64,000 nucleotides of DNA from NCBI RefSeq assembly GCF_900102815.1, contig NZ_FNGF01000002.1:310001-374000 (forward strand). Direction: 5' to 3'. This document shows positions 17,614 to 26,311 of this stretch, piece after piece; the first letter of the stretch is position 1; every line of letters starts with the position of its first letter. This DNA is from Glycomyces sambucus. Lineage in GTDB: Bacteria > Actinomycetota > Actinomycetes > Mycobacteriales > Micromonosporaceae. The notes under the pieces are model-generated. The model was not told where the DNA came from and did no database searches. It saw nothing but the letters and a program-made list of their open reading frames with translations. The position numbers and the translations under genes are program-made.

Positions 17614-18582
17614 ATGACCACCACCGACACCCGCCTCGCCGGTGTCACGGGGGACCAGGCCGGGCCGCGCACCGCGGCCCGGCCCGGCCGCCCGGGCTCC
17701 CGCCTCGCCCGCGCCCGCACCGGGCTGCACACCCTCGTCTTCCTGGCGCCGATGCTCGTCGTGTTCGGCGTCTTCTCATGGGTCCCCATCGGACGCGCCG
17801 TCGTCATGAGCTTCCAGCGCACCAACCTGGTCGCCGACCCCGTGTTCGTGGGCTTCGCCAACTTCGAGCAGGTCTTCGCCGACCCGCTGCTGTGGACCGC
17901 GATCCAGAACACCGGCTACTTCGCGCTCCTGGCCCTGCTCTTCGGCTACCCGATCCCGCTCGTGGCCGCGATCCTCATGAGCGAGGTCCGCAAGATGCGC
18001 GGCCTGTTCTCGGCCCTCGCCTACCTGCCCGTGGTCGTCCCGCCGGTCGTGGCCGTCCTGCTGTGGCGCCTGTTCTACGACGCCGGCGAGGACGGGGTCT
18101 TCAACACCATCCTCGGCTGGTTCGGCGCCGCCCCCGTCGCCTGGCTCCAGGACGCCGACATCGTCATGCCCTCCCTGGTCCTCGAAGCGACCTGGGCCGC
18201 GGCCGGCGGCACCGTCATCATCTACCTCGCCGCCCTCATCGGCGTCGACCCCAGCCTCTACGAGGCCGCCGAGATCGACGGCGCCGGCGTGTGGCGCAAA
18301 CTCTGGCACATCACGCTCCCGCAACTGCGCGGCGTCCTGCTCATCACCTTCATCCTCCAGATCATCGGCACCGCCCAGGTGTTCCTGGAGCCGTTCCTGT
18401 TCACCGACGGCGGCCCCGCCAACCGGACCCTGACGCTGCTGCTGCTCATCTACCGGTACGCGTTCACCAACTCGCTCGGGGGCGACTACGGCGCCGCCGC
18501 CGCCCTCAGCCTCATGCTCGCGGTGGTCCTCGCCGGGTTCTCGATGCTGTACTTCCGCCTCACCCGACACTGGAGCAGCTGA
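17614..18582 (+). CDS. Sugar ABC transporter permease, MalF type (cluster B)
   Basis: A 322-residue permease with about six helices and the EAA loop EAAEIDGAGVWRKLWHITLP near residue 217. It starts 18 bp after the binding-protein gene, and its TGA overlaps the next gene's ATG by one base (TGATG at 18580-18584). Together with the next product it forms the membrane channel. The hydrophilic N-terminus of about 35 residues is Arg- and Gly-rich. Confidence 0.92.
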   Translation: MTTTDTRLAGVTGDQAGPRTAARPGRPGSRLARARTGLHTLVFLAPMLVVFGVFSWVPIGRAVVMSFQRTNLVADPVFVGFANFEQVFADPLLWTAIQNTGYFALLALLFGYPIPLVAAILMSEVRKMRGLFSALAYLPVVVPPVVAVLLWRLFYDAGEDGVFNTILGWFGAAPVAWLQDADIVMPSLVLEATWAAAGGTVIIYLAALIGVDPSLYEAAEIDGAGVWRKLWHITLPQLRGVLLITFILQIIGTAQVFLEPFLFTDGGPANRTLTLLLLIYRYAFTNSLGGDYGAAAALSLMLAVVLAGFSMLYFRLTRHWSS

Positions 18583-19478
18583 TGGCCGCGGTCAAGAGCA
18601 CCACCGACCGGGGCCTGCTCGCCCCCACCGACCGCAGGCGCGCCAGCGTCCGCTGGAGCACCCGGCTCTCCCACGGCCTGCTCCTGGCGATCCTCGCCGT
18701 CGCCGGGCTGGGGCCCATGCTCTGGCTCGCCAAGGCCGCCGTCACGCCCACCCAGGACACCCTGCGGAACCCGATGGCGCTGTGGCCGGGCGGCATCGAC
18801 CTCGCCAACCTCGCCGAGGCGTGGACCCGCGTGGAGATCGACAAGTACTTCTTCAACACCATCGCCCTCGCCGCCGGCTCCTGGGCCGTCCAGCTCCTGG
18901 TCGCCGCCACCGGCGGGTACGCCCTCGCCGTCCTGCGCCCGCGCCTGGGCCGCTACCTCTCGGGCGCGATCCTGGCGACCCTGTTCGTGCCCAGCGTGGT
19001 CCTGCTCGTCCCGCTCTACCTGACGATCCTCGACCCGCCCGTGCTCGGCACCTCCATGCTGAACACGTTCTGGGCCGTGTGGCTCCCGGCCGGCGCCAAC
19101 GCCTTCAACGTCCTGCTCATGCAGCGCTTCTTCGCGAACCTCCCCCGGGAGATCTTCGAGGCCGCCCGCGTGGACGGGGCCGGGCCCTACCGGCTGTTCT
19201 GGTCGATCGTGCTGCCCATGTCGCGCCCGGTGATCGGGGTCGTCTCCGTCTTCGCCGTCATCGCGTCCTGGAAGGACTTCCTGTGGCCGATGCTGGTGCT
19301 GCCGGACCCGGCCCTCCAGCCCCTGTCGGTCCGCCTGCCCGCGCTCCAGCAGTTCGTCGAGCTCGACGTGTTCCTGGCCGCGCTGGCGATCTCCTCGCTC
19401 ATCCCGATCGCGCTGTTCCTGGTGTTCCAGCGCCTGTTCCTGTCGAGCGCGGGGCTGGGCGGGGCGGTCAAGGGCTGA
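18582..19478 (+). CDS. Sugar ABC transporter permease, MalG type (cluster B)
   Basis: A 298-residue permease partner with the EAA loop EAARVDGAGPYRLFWSIVLP. ATG 18582 overlaps the preceding stop by one base. It lacks the long extracytoplasmic loop of the cluster A homologue and has the family's usual length. It is the last gene of the operon, followed directly by a GC-rich hairpin. No ATPase gene follows. Confidence 0.92.
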   Translation: MAAVKSTTDRGLLAPTDRRRASVRWSTRLSHGLLLAILAVAGLGPMLWLAKAAVTPTQDTLRNPMALWPGGIDLANLAEAWTRVEIDKYFFNTIALAAGSWAVQLLVAATGGYALAVLRPRLGRYLSGAILATLFVPSVVLLVPLYLTILDPPVLGTSMLNTFWAVWLPAGANAFNVLLMQRFFANLPREIFEAARVDGAGPYRLFWSIVLPMSRPVIGVVSVFAVIASWKDFLWPMLVLPDPALQPLSVRLPALQQFVELDVFLAALAISSLIPIALFLVFQRLFLSSAGLGGAVKG

Positions 19479-19482
19479 CCCC

Positions 19483-19521
19483 GCGGGCGGGGGACCGGCG
19501 CTGCTCCCGGCCCCCGCCCGC
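19483..19521 (+). terminator. GC-rich hairpin after the cluster B operon
   Basis: An 11-bp perfect stem (19483-19493 with 19511-19521) begins four bases after the permease stop. The long loop is itself GC-rich and could extend the stem. There is no T-run. Confidence 0.55.
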
Positions 19522-19575
19522 TCCGCCGGTCCTGCCCGCCGGCCCTGCGCCGCACCTGGCGCCCAAATCGCCCTA

Positions 19576-19634
19576 TTGACAATGATCTATCCCGATGTTA
19601 AAAAGATAGGACTATTTAGAGAGAGCGCTCTCTC
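19576..19634 (+). promoter_or_regulatory. Promoter and LacI-type operator of the GH16 gene
   Basis: TTGACA at 19576-19581 and TAAAAA at 19599-19604 (17-bp spacing) form a good promoter in a locally AT-rich stretch. GAGAGAGCGCTCTCTC (19619-19634) is a perfect 16-bp palindrome just downstream, matching the box at 8219-8232 in its GAGAGCGCTC core and resembling CebR/CelR operators. Confidence 0.75.
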
Positions 19635-19685
19635 GGTGTAGTCCCGCCGTGACCGCGCTCCTCCACGGAACGAGAGGACGCCTCC

Positions 19686-20960
19686 GTGAGACCACCCCGA
19701 GTCCACAAACCCATCCGCAGACTGCTCGCGATCGCCACCGCCGCCGTGGCGGCGGCCGCCGCGGTCACCGTGGGCCTCACCGCCGCCGGCGCCGACGAGC
19801 CCGACGAGGTCCAAGTCCAGGAGCAGGTCCAGGCGCAGGCCCTGACCTGGAGCGACGAGTTCAACGCCGCCGCCGGGACCGCGCCGAACTCGTCCAAGTG
19901 GCGCTACGACATCGGCGGGGGCGGCTGGGGCAACAACGAGCACCAGTACTACACGAACTCCACCAGCAACGCCGCCCACGACGGGGCCGGCAACATGGTC
20001 ATCACCGCCCGCAAGGAGAACCCGGCCGGGTACCAGTGCTGGTACGGCTCCTGCCAGTACACCTCGGCGCGGCTGCTCACCAACGGCACCTTCACGCAGG
20101 CGTACGGCACCTTCGAGGCCCGCCTCCAGATCCCGCGCGGCCAGGGCATCTGGCCGGCGTTCTGGATGCTCGGCGACGACCTCGGCTCGGTCGGCTGGCC
20201 GCAGGCGGGCGAGATCGACATCATGGAGAACGTCGGCTACGAGCCGAACACCGTGCACGGCACCCTCCACGGGCCCGGCTACTCCGGCGGCGCCGGCGTC
20301 GGCGGCGCCTACACGATCGGGCAGCCGTTCGCGAACGGCTTCCACACGTTCGCAGTGAACTGGACCCCCAGCTCGATCAGCTGGTCGGTCGACGGCGTCA
20401 CCTACCAGACCAAGACCACCGGCGACATCGGCGGCAACGAGTGGGTCTTCGACCACCCGTTCTTCATGATCCTCAACGTCGCGGTGGGCGGCAACTGGCC
20501 CGGGTACCCCGACGGCTCGACGCAGTTCCCGCAGACGATGAAGATCGACTACGTGCGCGTCTACTCCGGAGGGACCTCCGGGGGCGGGTCGGCCGTCACC
20601 GGGCTGGCCGGCAAGTGCCTCGACGTGGAGGCCGCCGGGACCGCCGACGGCACCCCCGTGCAGCTCTACACCTGCAACGGCTCCGCGGCCCAGCAGTGGA
20701 CCGCGCCCGGCGACGGGACGCTCCGCGCGCTCGGCAAGTGCCTCGACGTCGCCAACGGCGGCACCGGCGACGGCACGCCGGTGCGATTGTGGACGTGCAA
20801 CGGCTCGGGGGCGCAGCAGTGGGTGTTCTCGGGCGCGAACGACCTGGTGAACCCACAGGCGAACAAGTGCCTGGACGTGCCGTGGGCGAACTCGGCCGAC
20901 GGCACCAACCTCCAGATCGTCACGTGCAGCGGCAACGCGGCGCAGAAGTGGTTCCGCTGA
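19686..20960 (+). CDS. Secreted GH16 endo-beta-1,3-glucanase with ricin-type (CBM13) domain
   Basis: A 424-residue secreted enzyme. The signal peptide spans about residues 1-36. The GH16 domain covers about 50-295, with the catalytic motif EIDIME (Glu176, Asp178, Glu181) and AYGTFEARLQIPRGQGIWP, which fits laminarinases. A short Ser/Gly linker follows, then a ricin-type beta-trefoil with three QxW repeats (QQW, QQW, QKW) near the end. It should cut beta-1,3- or mixed-linked glucan outside the cell. The start is GTG 19686, preceded by GAGAGGA. The shared palindrome type links it to the GH1 importer operon. Confidence 0.93.
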   Translation: MRPPRVHKPIRRLLAIATAAVAAAAAVTVGLTAAGADEPDEVQVQEQVQAQALTWSDEFNAAAGTAPNSSKWRYDIGGGGWGNNEHQYYTNSTSNAAHDGAGNMVITARKENPAGYQCWYGSCQYTSARLLTNGTFTQAYGTFEARLQIPRGQGIWPAFWMLGDDLGSVGWPQAGEIDIMENVGYEPNTVHGTLHGPGYSGGAGVGGAYTIGQPFANGFHTFAVNWTPSSISWSVDGVTYQTKTTGDIGGNEWVFDHPFFMILNVAVGGNWPGYPDGSTQFPQTMKIDYVRVYSGGTSGGGSAVTGLAGKCLDVEAAGTADGTPVQLYTCNGSAAQQWTAPGDGTLRALGKCLDVANGGTGDGTPVRLWTCNGSGAQQWVFSGANDLVNPQANKCLDVPWANSADGTNLQIVTCSGNAAQKWFR

Positions 20961-20982
20961 CGCGCTGACCCGGCGCGCAGGT

Positions 20983-21018
20983 GAGGGCCGGAGGGGGTCA
21001 GCGACCCCTCCGGCCCTC
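20983..21018. terminator. Bidirectional terminator between GH16 and kdpC
   Basis: A perfect 14-bp stem (20983-20996 with 21005-21018) and 8-nt loop lie between convergent genes, 22 bp past the GH16 stop and 14 bp past the kdpC stop. Confidence 0.75.
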
Positions 21019-21031
21019 CGCGCGCCCGGCG

Positions 21032-21976
21032 CTACCCGACCGGGCCGGCCTCGTCCCCGGCAGGGAACACACTGTCGAGTGCGAGGTTGAGTTCCACGAC
21101 GTTCACCGCCGGGTCGCCCATGAACCCGAGGAACCGCCCGGTCGTGTGCTCCTCGACCAGCGCTTCGACGTCCTCAGTGCTCGCTCCGCGCTCGGCGGCG
21201 ACGCGGGCGGTCTGGAGCTCGGCGTACTCAGGGCTGATGTGCGGGTCCAGGCCCGACCCCGAGGCGGTGACCGCGTCGGCCGGCACGGCCGGCTCGCCGG
21301 ACGCGTCGCCCTCCACGGGCGTGACGATCGCCGCCGCGTAGTCCTCGCCGTAGACGGCGCACTCGACCGGCACACCTTCGTATTCGGCGAGGAACGGCGC
21401 GGCGACCGCGTCGCACGCCTCGTTCAGGCTCACGACCCGGACCACGTCGCCGGTCGTGCCCTCGGCGTAGAACACCCCGAGGACCGCGCCCACGGCGCCC
21501 GCACCGGACTCGGTGCAGTACGGCCGCGAGCCGTCCACGCCCTCGCGCTCGCCGATCGCGTACGAGCGCTCGCACACCTGCGTCAGCAGGCTCTTGGTGG
21601 CGAGCTCGTCGCCGTCCCAGCCCAGTGCGGGGTCGGGCAGCGCGTCCACGACGCTCTCGGGGCCCAGGTTCGAGGCGCCCGACACGAGCGGGTCGTAGTC
21701 GCCGTTCTCGCCGGCGGCCATCGACGGGCGCGACTGGAAGTACGCCGCGATCGCGTTCCCGTCCTCGTCGGTGAAGGACTGTCCCAGCAGCGAGGAGCCG
21801 ACCACCGCGCCGTCCTCGTCGTAGACGAGCGACCCTTCGGCCTTGTGGTCCAGGCCGGGGAGCTGCGCCACGGCGAGGACCGCGAGCGGGTACAGGATGC
21901 CGGTGACGGCGGTGAGGACCAGCAGCGCGCGGAGCGCGGCCAGGTGCTGGGAGACCCAGCGGGGAAGGCGTGCCAT
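21032..21976 (-). CDS. kdpC: KdpC, potassium-transporting ATPase subunit C, with an insertion
   Basis: A 314-residue KdpC with one N-terminal membrane helix (about 16-38). Conserved blocks flank an insert: YFQSRPS and SGASNLGP (to about 106), then VTASGSGLDPHISPEYA (from about 237) and GRFLGFMGDPAVNVVELN near the end. The family is usually about 190-200 residues; here about 120 extra residues with four cysteines (135, 154, 188, 206) sit between the blocks on the extracytoplasmic side. It is the last gene of kdpFABC and starts directly at the kdpB stop. Confidence 0.93.
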   Translation of the reverse strand: MARLPRWVSQHLAALRALLVLTAVTGILYPLAVLAVAQLPGLDHKAEGSLVYDEDGAVVGSSLLGQSFTDEDGNAIAAYFQSRPSMAAGENGDYDPLVSGASNLGPESVVDALPDPALGWDGDELATKSLLTQVCERSYAIGEREGVDGSRPYCTESGAGAVGAVLGVFYAEGTTGDVVRVVSLNEACDAVAAPFLAEYEGVPVECAVYGEDYAAAIVTPVEGDASGEPAVPADAVTASGSGLDPHISPEYAELQTARVAAERGASTEDVEALVEEHTTGRFLGFMGDPAVNVVELNLALDSVFPAGDEAGPVG

Positions 21977-24115
21977 TTATGCCACTCCTGGGATCAGGGC
22001 GACCGCGAGGTCGATGAGTTTGATGCCGATGAACGGCGTGACGATGCCCCCGAGGCCGTAGACCCACAGGTTCCGGCGCAGCAGCGCCGACGCGGACCCG
22101 GGCCGGTAGGCGACGCCCTTGAGCGCCAGGGGCACGAGGGCGACGATGACCAGCGCGTTGAACACCACCGCCGAGATGATCGCCGATTCCGGGCTGGCCA
22201 GGCGCATGACGTTGAGCGCGTCCAGTCCGGGGTAGATCACGGCGAAGATCGCCGGGATGATCGCGAAGTACTTGGCGATGTCGTTGGCGATCGAGAACGT
22301 CGTCAGGGCGCCGCGGGTCATGAGCAGCTGCTTGCCGATCGCCACGATCTCGATGAGCTTGGTCGGGTCCGAGTCGAGGTCGACCATGTTCCCGGCCTCT
22401 TTGGCCGCGGAGGTCCCGGTGTTCATCGCGACGCCGACGTCGGCCGCGGCGAGCGCGGGCGCGTCGTTGGTGCCGTCGCCGGTCATCGCGACCATCCGCC
22501 CGGCGTCCTGCTCGCGCTTGATGAGCGCCATCTTGTCCTCGGGCTTGGCCTCGGCGAGGAAGTCGTCGACGCCGGCCTCGGCCGCGATGGCCTTGGCGGT
22601 GCGGGGGTTGTCGCCGGTGACCATGACCGTGCGGATGCCCATGGCCCGCAGCCTCGCGAAGCGCTCGGCCATGCCCTCCTTGACCACGTCCTTGAGGTAG
22701 ACCACGCCGAGGACGCGGGCGGTCTCGCCGTCCCGGTGCTCGGCGACGACCAGCGGCGTGCCGCCCTCGCGCGAGACCTGGTCGACCAGGTCGTCCAGGC
22801 GCGGGTTCGGGTCGCCTCCCGAGGCCCGCACCCACTCGGCGACCTGCGCGGCCGCGCCCTTGCGGATGCGGTGCACCGAGCCGTGCTCGTCGAGGTCCAC
22901 GCCCGACATGCGGGTCTGGGCGGTGAACGCGATCCACTCGGCGTTCGCCAGCTCCCCGGCGGCGCGCTCGCGCAGCCCCTGGGACTCCTTGGCGAACACC
23001 ACGATCGAGCGCCCCTCGGGGGTCTCGTCGGCGAGGCTGGAGAGCTGCGCGGCGTCGGCCAGTTGCGCGGCGGCGACGCCGGGGACGGCCAGGAACGAGG
23101 ACGCGCGGCGGTTGCCGTACGTGATCGTGCCGGTCTTGTCGAGCAGGAGCGTGTCGACGTCGCCGGCGGCCTCCACGGCCCGGCCGGACATGGCGAGTAC
23201 GTTGCGCTGCACCAGCCGGTCCATGCCGGCGATGCCGATGGCGCTCAGCAGCGCCCCGATGGTGGTCGGGATGAGGCACACCAGGAGCGAGACGAGCACG
23301 ATCCCGGTGACGCCGTTGCCGTCGAGCACCGCGGAGTCGGGCGCTGCGGCCATGTAGTCCTTGGAGTAGACCGCGACCGGCTGCATGGTCACCACCGCGA
23401 GCAGGAAGACCACGGTCATCGCCGACAGCAGGATGTTCAGCGCGATCTCGTTCGGCGTCTTGCGCCGCTCCGAGCCCTCCACGAGCGCGATCATGCGGTC
23501 CAGGAAGGACTTCCCGGGCTCGGCGGTGATCTCCACGACGACCCAGTCCGACAGGACCCTGGTGCCGCCCATGACCGCGCAGCGGTCGCCGCCGGACTCG
23601 CGGATCACCGGCGCCGACTCGCCGGTGATCGCCGACTCGTCCACACTGGCGATGCCGGTGACGACGTCGCCGTCGCCGGGGATCGTCTGGCCGGCCTCGA
23701 CCAGCACGTAGTCGCCGCGCTTGAGCTCGGGCGCGGGGACCTCGACCGTCGCCACCTTCGGGGAGGTGATGCCGGGGTCCTGCTCCGCGAGCCTCCGCGC
23801 GACGGTGTCGGTCTTGGCCTTGCGCAGCGAGTCGGCCTGGGCCTTGCCGCGGCCCTCGGCGATCGCCTCGGCCGCGTTGGCGAACAGGACCGTCAGCCAC
23901 AGCCACGCCGTGATGAGCCAGGCGAACACGCTCGGGTCCGCGACCGCCAGCGCCGTGGTGAACAGCGCGCCGATCTCGACGATGAACATGACCGGGTTGC
24001 GCCACATCAGGCGCGGGTCGAGTTTGCGCAGTGCCGAGGGCGTGGACCTGACCCACTGCTTGGGGTCGAGCAGTCCGCCCCGCACCTTCGGCGCCACCGT
24101 TGTCATTGCAGACAT
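21977..24115 (-). CDS. kdpB: KdpB, P-type potassium-transporting ATPase catalytic subunit
   Basis: The catalytic subunit, 712 residues from the preferred ATG 24115, which has AGGAG nine bases upstream; the first in-frame ATG (24124) abuts AGGAG too closely. P-type landmarks are present: TGES (167-170 counting from 24124), phosphorylated Asp329 in DKTGTIT and [16 protein letters not shown]. It hydrolyses ATP to drive potassium uptake through KdpA. The operon runs kdpF-A-B-C with a 12-base gap to kdpA and none to kdpC. Confidence 0.96.
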   Translation of the reverse strand: MSAMTTVAPKVRGGLLDPKQWVRSTPSALRKLDPRLMWRNPVMFIVEIGALFTTALAVADPSVFAWLITAWLWLTVLFANAAEAIAEGRGKAQADSLRKAKTDTVARRLAEQDPGITSPKVATVEVPAPELKRGDYVLVEAGQTIPGDGDVVTGIASVDESAITGESAPVIRESGGDRCAVMGGTRVLSDWVVVEITAEPGKSFLDRMIALVEGSERRKTPNEIALNILLSAMTVVFLLAVVTMQPVAVYSKDYMAAAPDSAVLDGNGVTGIVLVSLLVCLIPTTIGALLSAIGIAGMDRLVQRNVLAMSGRAVEAAGDVDTLLLDKTGTITYGNRRASSFLAVPGVAAAQLADAAQLSSLADETPEGRSIVVFAKESQGLRERAAGELANAEWIAFTAQTRMSGVDLDEHGSVHRIRKGAAAQVAEWVRASGGDPNPRLDDLVDQVSREGGTPLVVAEHRDGETARVLGVVYLKDVVKEGMAERFARLRAMGIRTVMVTGDNPRTAKAIAAEAGVDDFLAEAKPEDKMALIKREQDAGRMVAMTGDGTNDAPALAAADVGVAMNTGTSAAKEAGNMVDLDSDPTKLIEIVAIGKQLLMTRGALTTFSIANDIAKYFAIIPAIFAVIYPGLDALNVMRLASPESAIISAVVFNALVIVALVPLALKGVAYRPGSASALLRRNLWVYGLGGIVTPFIGIKLIDLAVALIPGVA

Positions 24116-24127
24116 TGCGGGCATCTC

Positions 24128-25789
24128 CTATTGCAGCCCTTCGGCCAGCGGGCCGAGGGCGAGGACGGGAAGGAAGGTCAGTGCGACGAGGACGAGCGTC
24201 ACGCCCACGACCATGCCGACGAACAGGGGACGGTGCGTCGGGAGCGTGCCGGCTGAGGCGGGCACCGGCCGCTGCCTCGCCAGCGACCCGGCCAGGGCGA
24301 GCACCAGGATGATCGGGATGAACCGGCCGAACAGCATGCACAGGCCCAGGGCGGTGTTGAACCACGGCGTGTTCGCGCCGAAGCCGCCGAACGCGGACCC
24401 GTTGTTGTTCGACGCCGACGTGAAGGCGTACAGCAGCTCGGAGAGCCCGTGCGGCCCCGCCTCCTGGAGCGAGTCCATATTGGACGGCAGGAGGAACGCC
24501 GTCGCCACACCGACCAGGACCAGCACCGGGGTCACCAGGAAGTACATGCTTGCGAGCTTGATCTCCCGGGCCCCGATCTTCTTCCCCAGGTACTCCGGGG
24601 TGCGCCCGACCATGAGGCCCGCCACGAACACCGCGATCACCGCGAGCACGAGCATCCCGTACAGGCCGCCGCCGACCCCGCCGGGCGCGACCTCGCCGAA
24701 CATCATGTTCAGCATGAGGACCCCGCCGCCGAACGACGTGAACGAGTCGTGGAAGGAGTTCACCGCGCCCGTCGAGGTCAGCGTGGTCGCCGCGGCGAAC
24801 AGGCTGGAGTCCTCGACGCCGAAGCGGACCTCCTTGCCCTCCATCGCGGCCGTCACCGCCTGCGGCACGGTCCCGTTCCCGAGGGACTCGAACCCGAGCA
24901 CGGCGGTGATCGAGGCGAGGGCAAGGACCCCCATGACCGCGATGATCGCGTACCCCTGCCGGTCGTCGCCGACGATGCGCCCGAACGTGCGCGGCAGCGC
25001 CACCGGGATCATGAGGATCAGGTAGACCTCCACGAAGTTCGTCCACGACGTGGGGTTCTCGAACGGGTGCGCCGAGTTCGCGTTGAAGAACCCGCCGCCG
25101 TTGGTGCCCAGCTCCTTGATCGCCTCCTGGCTCGCGACCGCGCCGCCGGTGATCGACTGCGTGTCGCCGGTCGCGGTCACCGCCTGCGTGACCTCGCCGA
25201 AGTTCTGGATCGCGCCGCCGAGGACGAGCACCACCGCGCCGACCGCGGCGATCGGCAGCAGCACCCACACGGTGATCCGGACCAGGTCGACCCAGAAGTT
25301 CCCGAGCCGGTCGGTGGCCTTGCGGGCGAAGCCCCGCACCAGGACCACCGCGACGGCCATGCCGACCGCCGCCGACACGAAGTTCTGCACGGCCAGGCCG
25401 CCGGTCTGCACCAGGTGGCCCATCGTGGACTCACCGGAGTACGCCTGCCAGTTCGTGTTCGCCACGAAGCTCACCGCGGTGTTCCACGAGACGTACGGGT
25501 CCACGCCCGGGAAGCCCAGGCTCAGCGGCAGGAAGTGCTGGAGCCGCTGGAGCCCGTACAGCAGCAGCACGCTCACCGCCGAGAACGCGAGCACGCTCCT
25601 GGCGTACCCGGCCCAGTGCTGCTCGGTCTCCGGTCGCGCCCCGATGACGCGGTAGATCCCGCGCTCGACCTTGTAGTGGCGCTCCCGGGTCACGACCCGG
25701 TAGAGGTAGTCGCCCAGCGGCCGGTAGGTCGCGGCGAGCGCGGCGACCATCGCCGCGATGAAGATGACGCCCGCGGTGGTGTCGCCCAT
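24128..25789 (-). CDS. kdpA: KdpA, potassium channel-like subunit
   Basis: A 553-residue polytopic protein with the selectivity-filter regions of Kdp[30 protein letters not shown] and [10 protein letters not shown]. It binds and translocates potassium with KdpB. The ATG (25789) overlaps the kdpF stop by one base (TGATG), indicating coupling. Length and motifs are normal. Confidence 0.96.
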   Translation of the reverse strand: MGDTTAGVIFIAAMVAALAATYRPLGDYLYRVVTRERHYKVERGIYRVIGARPETEQHWAGYARSVLAFSAVSVLLLYGLQRLQHFLPLSLGFPGVDPYVSWNTAVSFVANTNWQAYSGESTMGHLVQTGGLAVQNFVSAAVGMAVAVVLVRGFARKATDRLGNFWVDLVRITVWVLLPIAAVGAVVLVLGGAIQNFGEVTQAVTATGDTQSITGGAVASQEAIKELGTNGGGFFNANSAHPFENPTSWTNFVEVYLILMIPVALPRTFGRIVGDDRQGYAIIAVMGVLALASITAVLGFESLGNGTVPQAVTAAMEGKEVRFGVEDSSLFAAATTLTSTGAVNSFHDSFTSFGGGVLMLNMMFGEVAPGGVGGGLYGMLVLAVIAVFVAGLMVGRTPEYLGKKIGAREIKLASMYFLVTPVLVLVGVATAFLLPSNMDSLQEAGPHGLSELLYAFTSASNNNGSAFGGFGANTPWFNTALGLCMLFGRFIPIILVLALAGSLARQRPVPASAGTLPTHRPLFVGMVVGVTLVLVALTFLPVLALGPLAEGLQ

Positions 25790-25878
25790 CAGAAGCGCTC
25801 CGGTTTCAGCAGTGCGACCACCAGGTAGACGCCGACGAGGACGGCGAGGACGAGGCCGATGGCGTTGACGGCGCTCAC
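25789..25878 (-). CDS. kdpF: KdpF, small stabilising subunit
   Basis: A 29-residue single-helix protein beginning [19 protein letters not shown] and ending LLKPERF, the classic KdpF pattern. GTG 25878 follows GGAGAAG, which lies inside the preceding microprotein gene. Its start overlaps that gene's stop (GTGA), and its own stop overlaps kdpA. It associates with and stabilises the KdpABC complex. Confidence 0.9.
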   Translation of the reverse strand: MSAVNAIGLVLAVLVGVYLVVALLKPERF

Positions 25879-25958
25879 AGCTTCTCCACCGCCTTCACGA
25901 GCAGGCCCAGGGCGATGAAGCAGACCACCGTCAGGGCCAGGTAGGCGAGATCGGGCAT
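25875..25958 (-). CDS. 27-residue membrane microprotein at the head of the kdp operon
   Basis: ATG 25958 opens a 27-residue frame that begins [20 protein letters not shown] and ends KAVEKL: one hydrophobic helix with a short acidic/basic C-terminus. AGAAGGA lies five bases upstream. Its TGA overlaps the GTG of kdpF in a GTGA arrangement, and kdpF's ribosome site lies within its last codons, so it appears translated and coupled. It resembles KdpF in size and topology but not in sequence. It may be a second small subunit of the pump or a leader regulating kdpF translation. Confidence 0.65.
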   Translation of the reverse strand: MPDLAYLALTVVCFIALGLLVKAVEKL

Positions 25959-26311
25959 CGGATCCTTCTCTTCGAGCAGGGGAGGCGCGGTGTCGCCCGC
26001 GCCGCCGGTCCAGGGGTCGTGCGGCCCGGCGGATCCGAGTGAACGCCGCTCCGGGGGCCTTGCCCAGAGGACCTGACGGCTTCGCTACGGCCCGGCGCCG
26101 CTTCTTGACAGGCCGCTGACGATCCGGCCCCCGCCCGCCCGGAAATCCCCCGAAAGCGACCGAATCAGTCGAACCGCGCCCATCCCGCCACAAGCCCCCG
26201 TACGGTGTGTGCATCGGCGCCTCGCCGCGGCCGACCGGGCCGGTTCCTGCCATGCGACCGGCCCGGTCGGCCGCGGCGGACCCGTCGCACCGCCGCATCC
26301 AGGGAGACCAC
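25959..26311. other. Divergent intergenic region between kdp operon and TAP-like hydrolase
   Basis: 353 bp without a convincing gene. It must hold the kdp promoter (leftward) and the hydrolase promoter (rightward). TTGACA at 26105-26110 on the plus strand lacks a -10 at proper spacing, and TACGGT near 26200 is a possible -10. Several GC-rich inverted repeats could fold in the kdp leader, but I could not match them to a known riboswitch. Confidence 0.4.

Noticed and set aside
6758..21031. A biosynthetic gene cluster
   Set aside because: All genes are transporters, glycosidases or regulators of sugar use; no synthase or tailoring enzymes occur.
20981..24256. A 1091-residue open frame on the plus strand opposite kdpC and kdpB
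   Set aside because: Composition is Arg/Gly/His/Asp-rich with no recognisable motif, and it is fully antisense to two well-supported genes. It is a byproduct of high GC content.
25959..26204. Possible c-di-AMP (ydaO) riboswitch in the kdp leader
   Set aside because: GC-rich hairpins exist, but I could not line up the conserved ydaO core. A covariance-model search (RF00379) would decide; a significant hit would overturn this rejection.
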